Shown here piece by piece: positions 62,880 through 64,000 of a stretch of DNA of 64,000 nt (position 1 is the stretch's first letter; each line of letters starts with the position of its first letter). The DNA is from CAWEHU01 sp963808965 (GTDB lineage: Bacteria; Pseudomonadota; Alphaproteobacteria; Acetobacterales; Acetobacteraceae). The stretch is taken from the NCBI GenBank assembly GCA_963808965.1, contig CAWEHU010000015.1:1-64000 (forward strand), in the 5' to 3' direction. The translations under genes and the position numbers were made by a program. The notes below the pieces were generated by a model, which saw only the letters and a program-made list of their open reading frames with translations, ran no database searches and was not told the DNA's origin.

Positions 62880-63578
62880 TCAGGGCCGGAGCAGCAGCTC
62901 CCGAAGCTCGTGCAGACTCTCGGCGATGGTCACGCATTTGCGGCGGATCGCCTCGGTGGGCAGCAGCAAGTCCGGAACCATCACCGCCATCATCCCGGCC
63001 CCGTGCAGCGCCTCGATGCCATGATGCGAGTCCTCGACGCCGAGGCAGCGGGCCGGCGGAACGCCCAATTTCCGGGCCGCCTTCAGGAACGGTTCGGGAT
63101 GCGGTTTCCCATGCTCGACATCATCGCGTGTGACCACCGCGTCGAACAGTTCCAGCAAGCCGCAGCGGCGCAGATTGGCGTAAGTCGTGTTCTCCGTCGC
63201 GGAGGTCGCGAGCGCCAACGGCAGCGCGCGTTCCCGCAGGCAGTGCAGCAGCTCCGTCGCTCCTCGCTTCAACGGAATCCCCCGGCGTACGGCGGCGCGT
63301 TTCCGCTCGTAGTAATGGGCGAGGAAGGGCTCAAGCGGGAAATCGCCGCCGAAATGCGCCTGCACCAAAGCTCCGCGCTCGCGGGTCGAGAGCCCGACGA
63401 GGGAGCTGTAGAAGTCCTCGCCCACCGCAAACCCGAGAGCGGCGGCAGCTTCCGTGAATGCGGCGCGGTAGAGCGGCTCGGTGTCGAGCAGGATGCCGTC
63501 CATATCGAAGACGAGCCCGTCCACCGGGTAGGGAAACGCTCGGCGGGCGAGCGAGGGGCAGGAGACTGGCAGATCCAT
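62880..63578 (-). CDS. HAD-superfamily phosphatase
   Basis: A 232-residue HAD hydrolase, subfamily IA. Motif I is VFDMDGILLDTEPLYRAAF (nucleophile Asp), motif II LATSATENTTY, motif III Lys in VEHGKPHPEPFLKAARKLGV and motif IV CLGVEDSHHGIEALHGAGM. It probably acts on a sugar phosphate, in the style of beta-phosphoglucomutase or 2-deoxyglucose-6-phosphatase-like proteins. It may belong to the glycan operon or be separate. It is divergent from msrA across 285 bases with no other feature identified. Confidence 0.85.
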   Translation of the reverse strand: MDLPVSCPSLARRAFPYPVDGLVFDMDGILLDTEPLYRAAFTEAAAALGFAVGEDFYSSLVGLSTRERGALVQAHFGGDFPLEPFLAHYYERKRAAVRRGIPLKRGATELLHCLRERALPLALATSATENTTYANLRRCGLLELFDAVVTRDDVEHGKPHPEPFLKAARKLGVPPARCLGVEDSHHGIEALHGAGMMAVMVPDLLLPTEAIRRKCVTIAESLHELRELLLRP

Positions 63579-63863
63579 CCGGCCCCGTTCTGTTGGTGTG
63601 TCTAAACGTCAGATGGCTTCGCCTCGTCAGGACGCATCCTGGCAGTGGACGAGTTTGAAGAACCGGCTTGGGTGGTCTGTGGTGGAGTTCGCCTGGCTCA
63701 TAGCCGCCTCCGGCTCAGCTTAGATGGCCGGTAAACGCCAGCCACGACGACGGGTTTGCGGCGCCCTGGTGGCGACCTTCGCACGGAAGGCGCGGGCCGC
63801 TGGACGCGGCCTGCTTGCTGCCCATATCTCGTCCTCGGCAGAAGGAATAGGGAGGGCGCCCGC

Positions 63864-64000
<137 letters not shown>

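Overview
This is a high-GC chromosomal window whose gene content points to an aerobic alphaproteobacterium, most likely in or near the Acetobacteraceae/Rhodospirillales. The evidence is the separate glnB-glnA and glnK-amtB loci, small proteins typical of that group (DUF2382, dodecin, DUF2147), a PEP-CTERM protein and very tight operons. No transposase, phage gene, CRISPR array or rRNA gene was seen. The only stable RNA genes are a partial tRNA-Lys at the left edge and one tRNA-His.

Layout from left to right. (1) 1-3326: tRNA-Lys end, two DUF2382 stress proteins, a PEP-CTERM protein and two very small genes. (2) 3373-11142: an OpgC-like membrane acyltransferase, a glycogen-debranching-type amylo-alpha-1,6-glucosidase with a GH63/MGH1-type glucosidase, a GNAT enzyme and aspartate ammonia-lyase. 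(3) 11913-22943: a first surface-glycan region with two multi-spanning GT-C-like proteins, GT2 and GT4 enzymes and a TVP38/DedA protein. (4) 23076-26911: sulfate ABC transporter sbp-cysT-cysW-cysA. (5) 26978-27812: HdeD-like protein and dodecin. (6) 27891-33747: nitrogen assimilation on the minus strand (glnB, glnA, glnK, amtB and a beta-barrel porin), with sigma-54-like promoters upstream of glnB and glnK. (7) 33937-40461: aminotransferase, tRNA-His, DUF2147, an NAD(P)-binding protein, tungstate-type tupB-tupA without an ATPase, an SDR and an exported two-lobed retropepsin-like protease. (8) 40531-52186: a coenzyme F420 island (fgd, cofE, cofD, cofC, fbiC, two LLM F420-dependent oxidoreductases, hyuA, hyuB). 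(9) 52168-55365: small proteins, inositol-3-phosphate synthase and a histidine phosphatase. (10) 55334-62773: a tightly packed eight-gene minus-strand glycan operon. (11) A HAD phosphatase and the start of msrA.

The most interesting unit is the F420 island. It carries the recognised enzymes for FO and F420 synthesis, an enzyme that reduces F420 with glucose-6-phosphate, two predicted F420H2-using oxidoreductases and an ATP-dependent hydantoinase/oxoprolinase pair in the same transcription unit. This looks like a self-sufficient F420-dependent catabolic or detoxification module. The CofE is the short form without the nitroreductase domain of actinobacterial FbiB, so the form of F420 made here is an open question.

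A second striking feature concerns sequence quality. About nineteen frame breaks interrupt otherwise well-conserved genes, and all but two behave as single-base insertions. About eight of them sit in or beside a GANTC site, the CcrM methylation motif of alphaproteobacteria, usually as GACTC read as GAACTC. I read most of the broken genes as intact genes carrying sequencing or consensus errors, and annotate each across its break.
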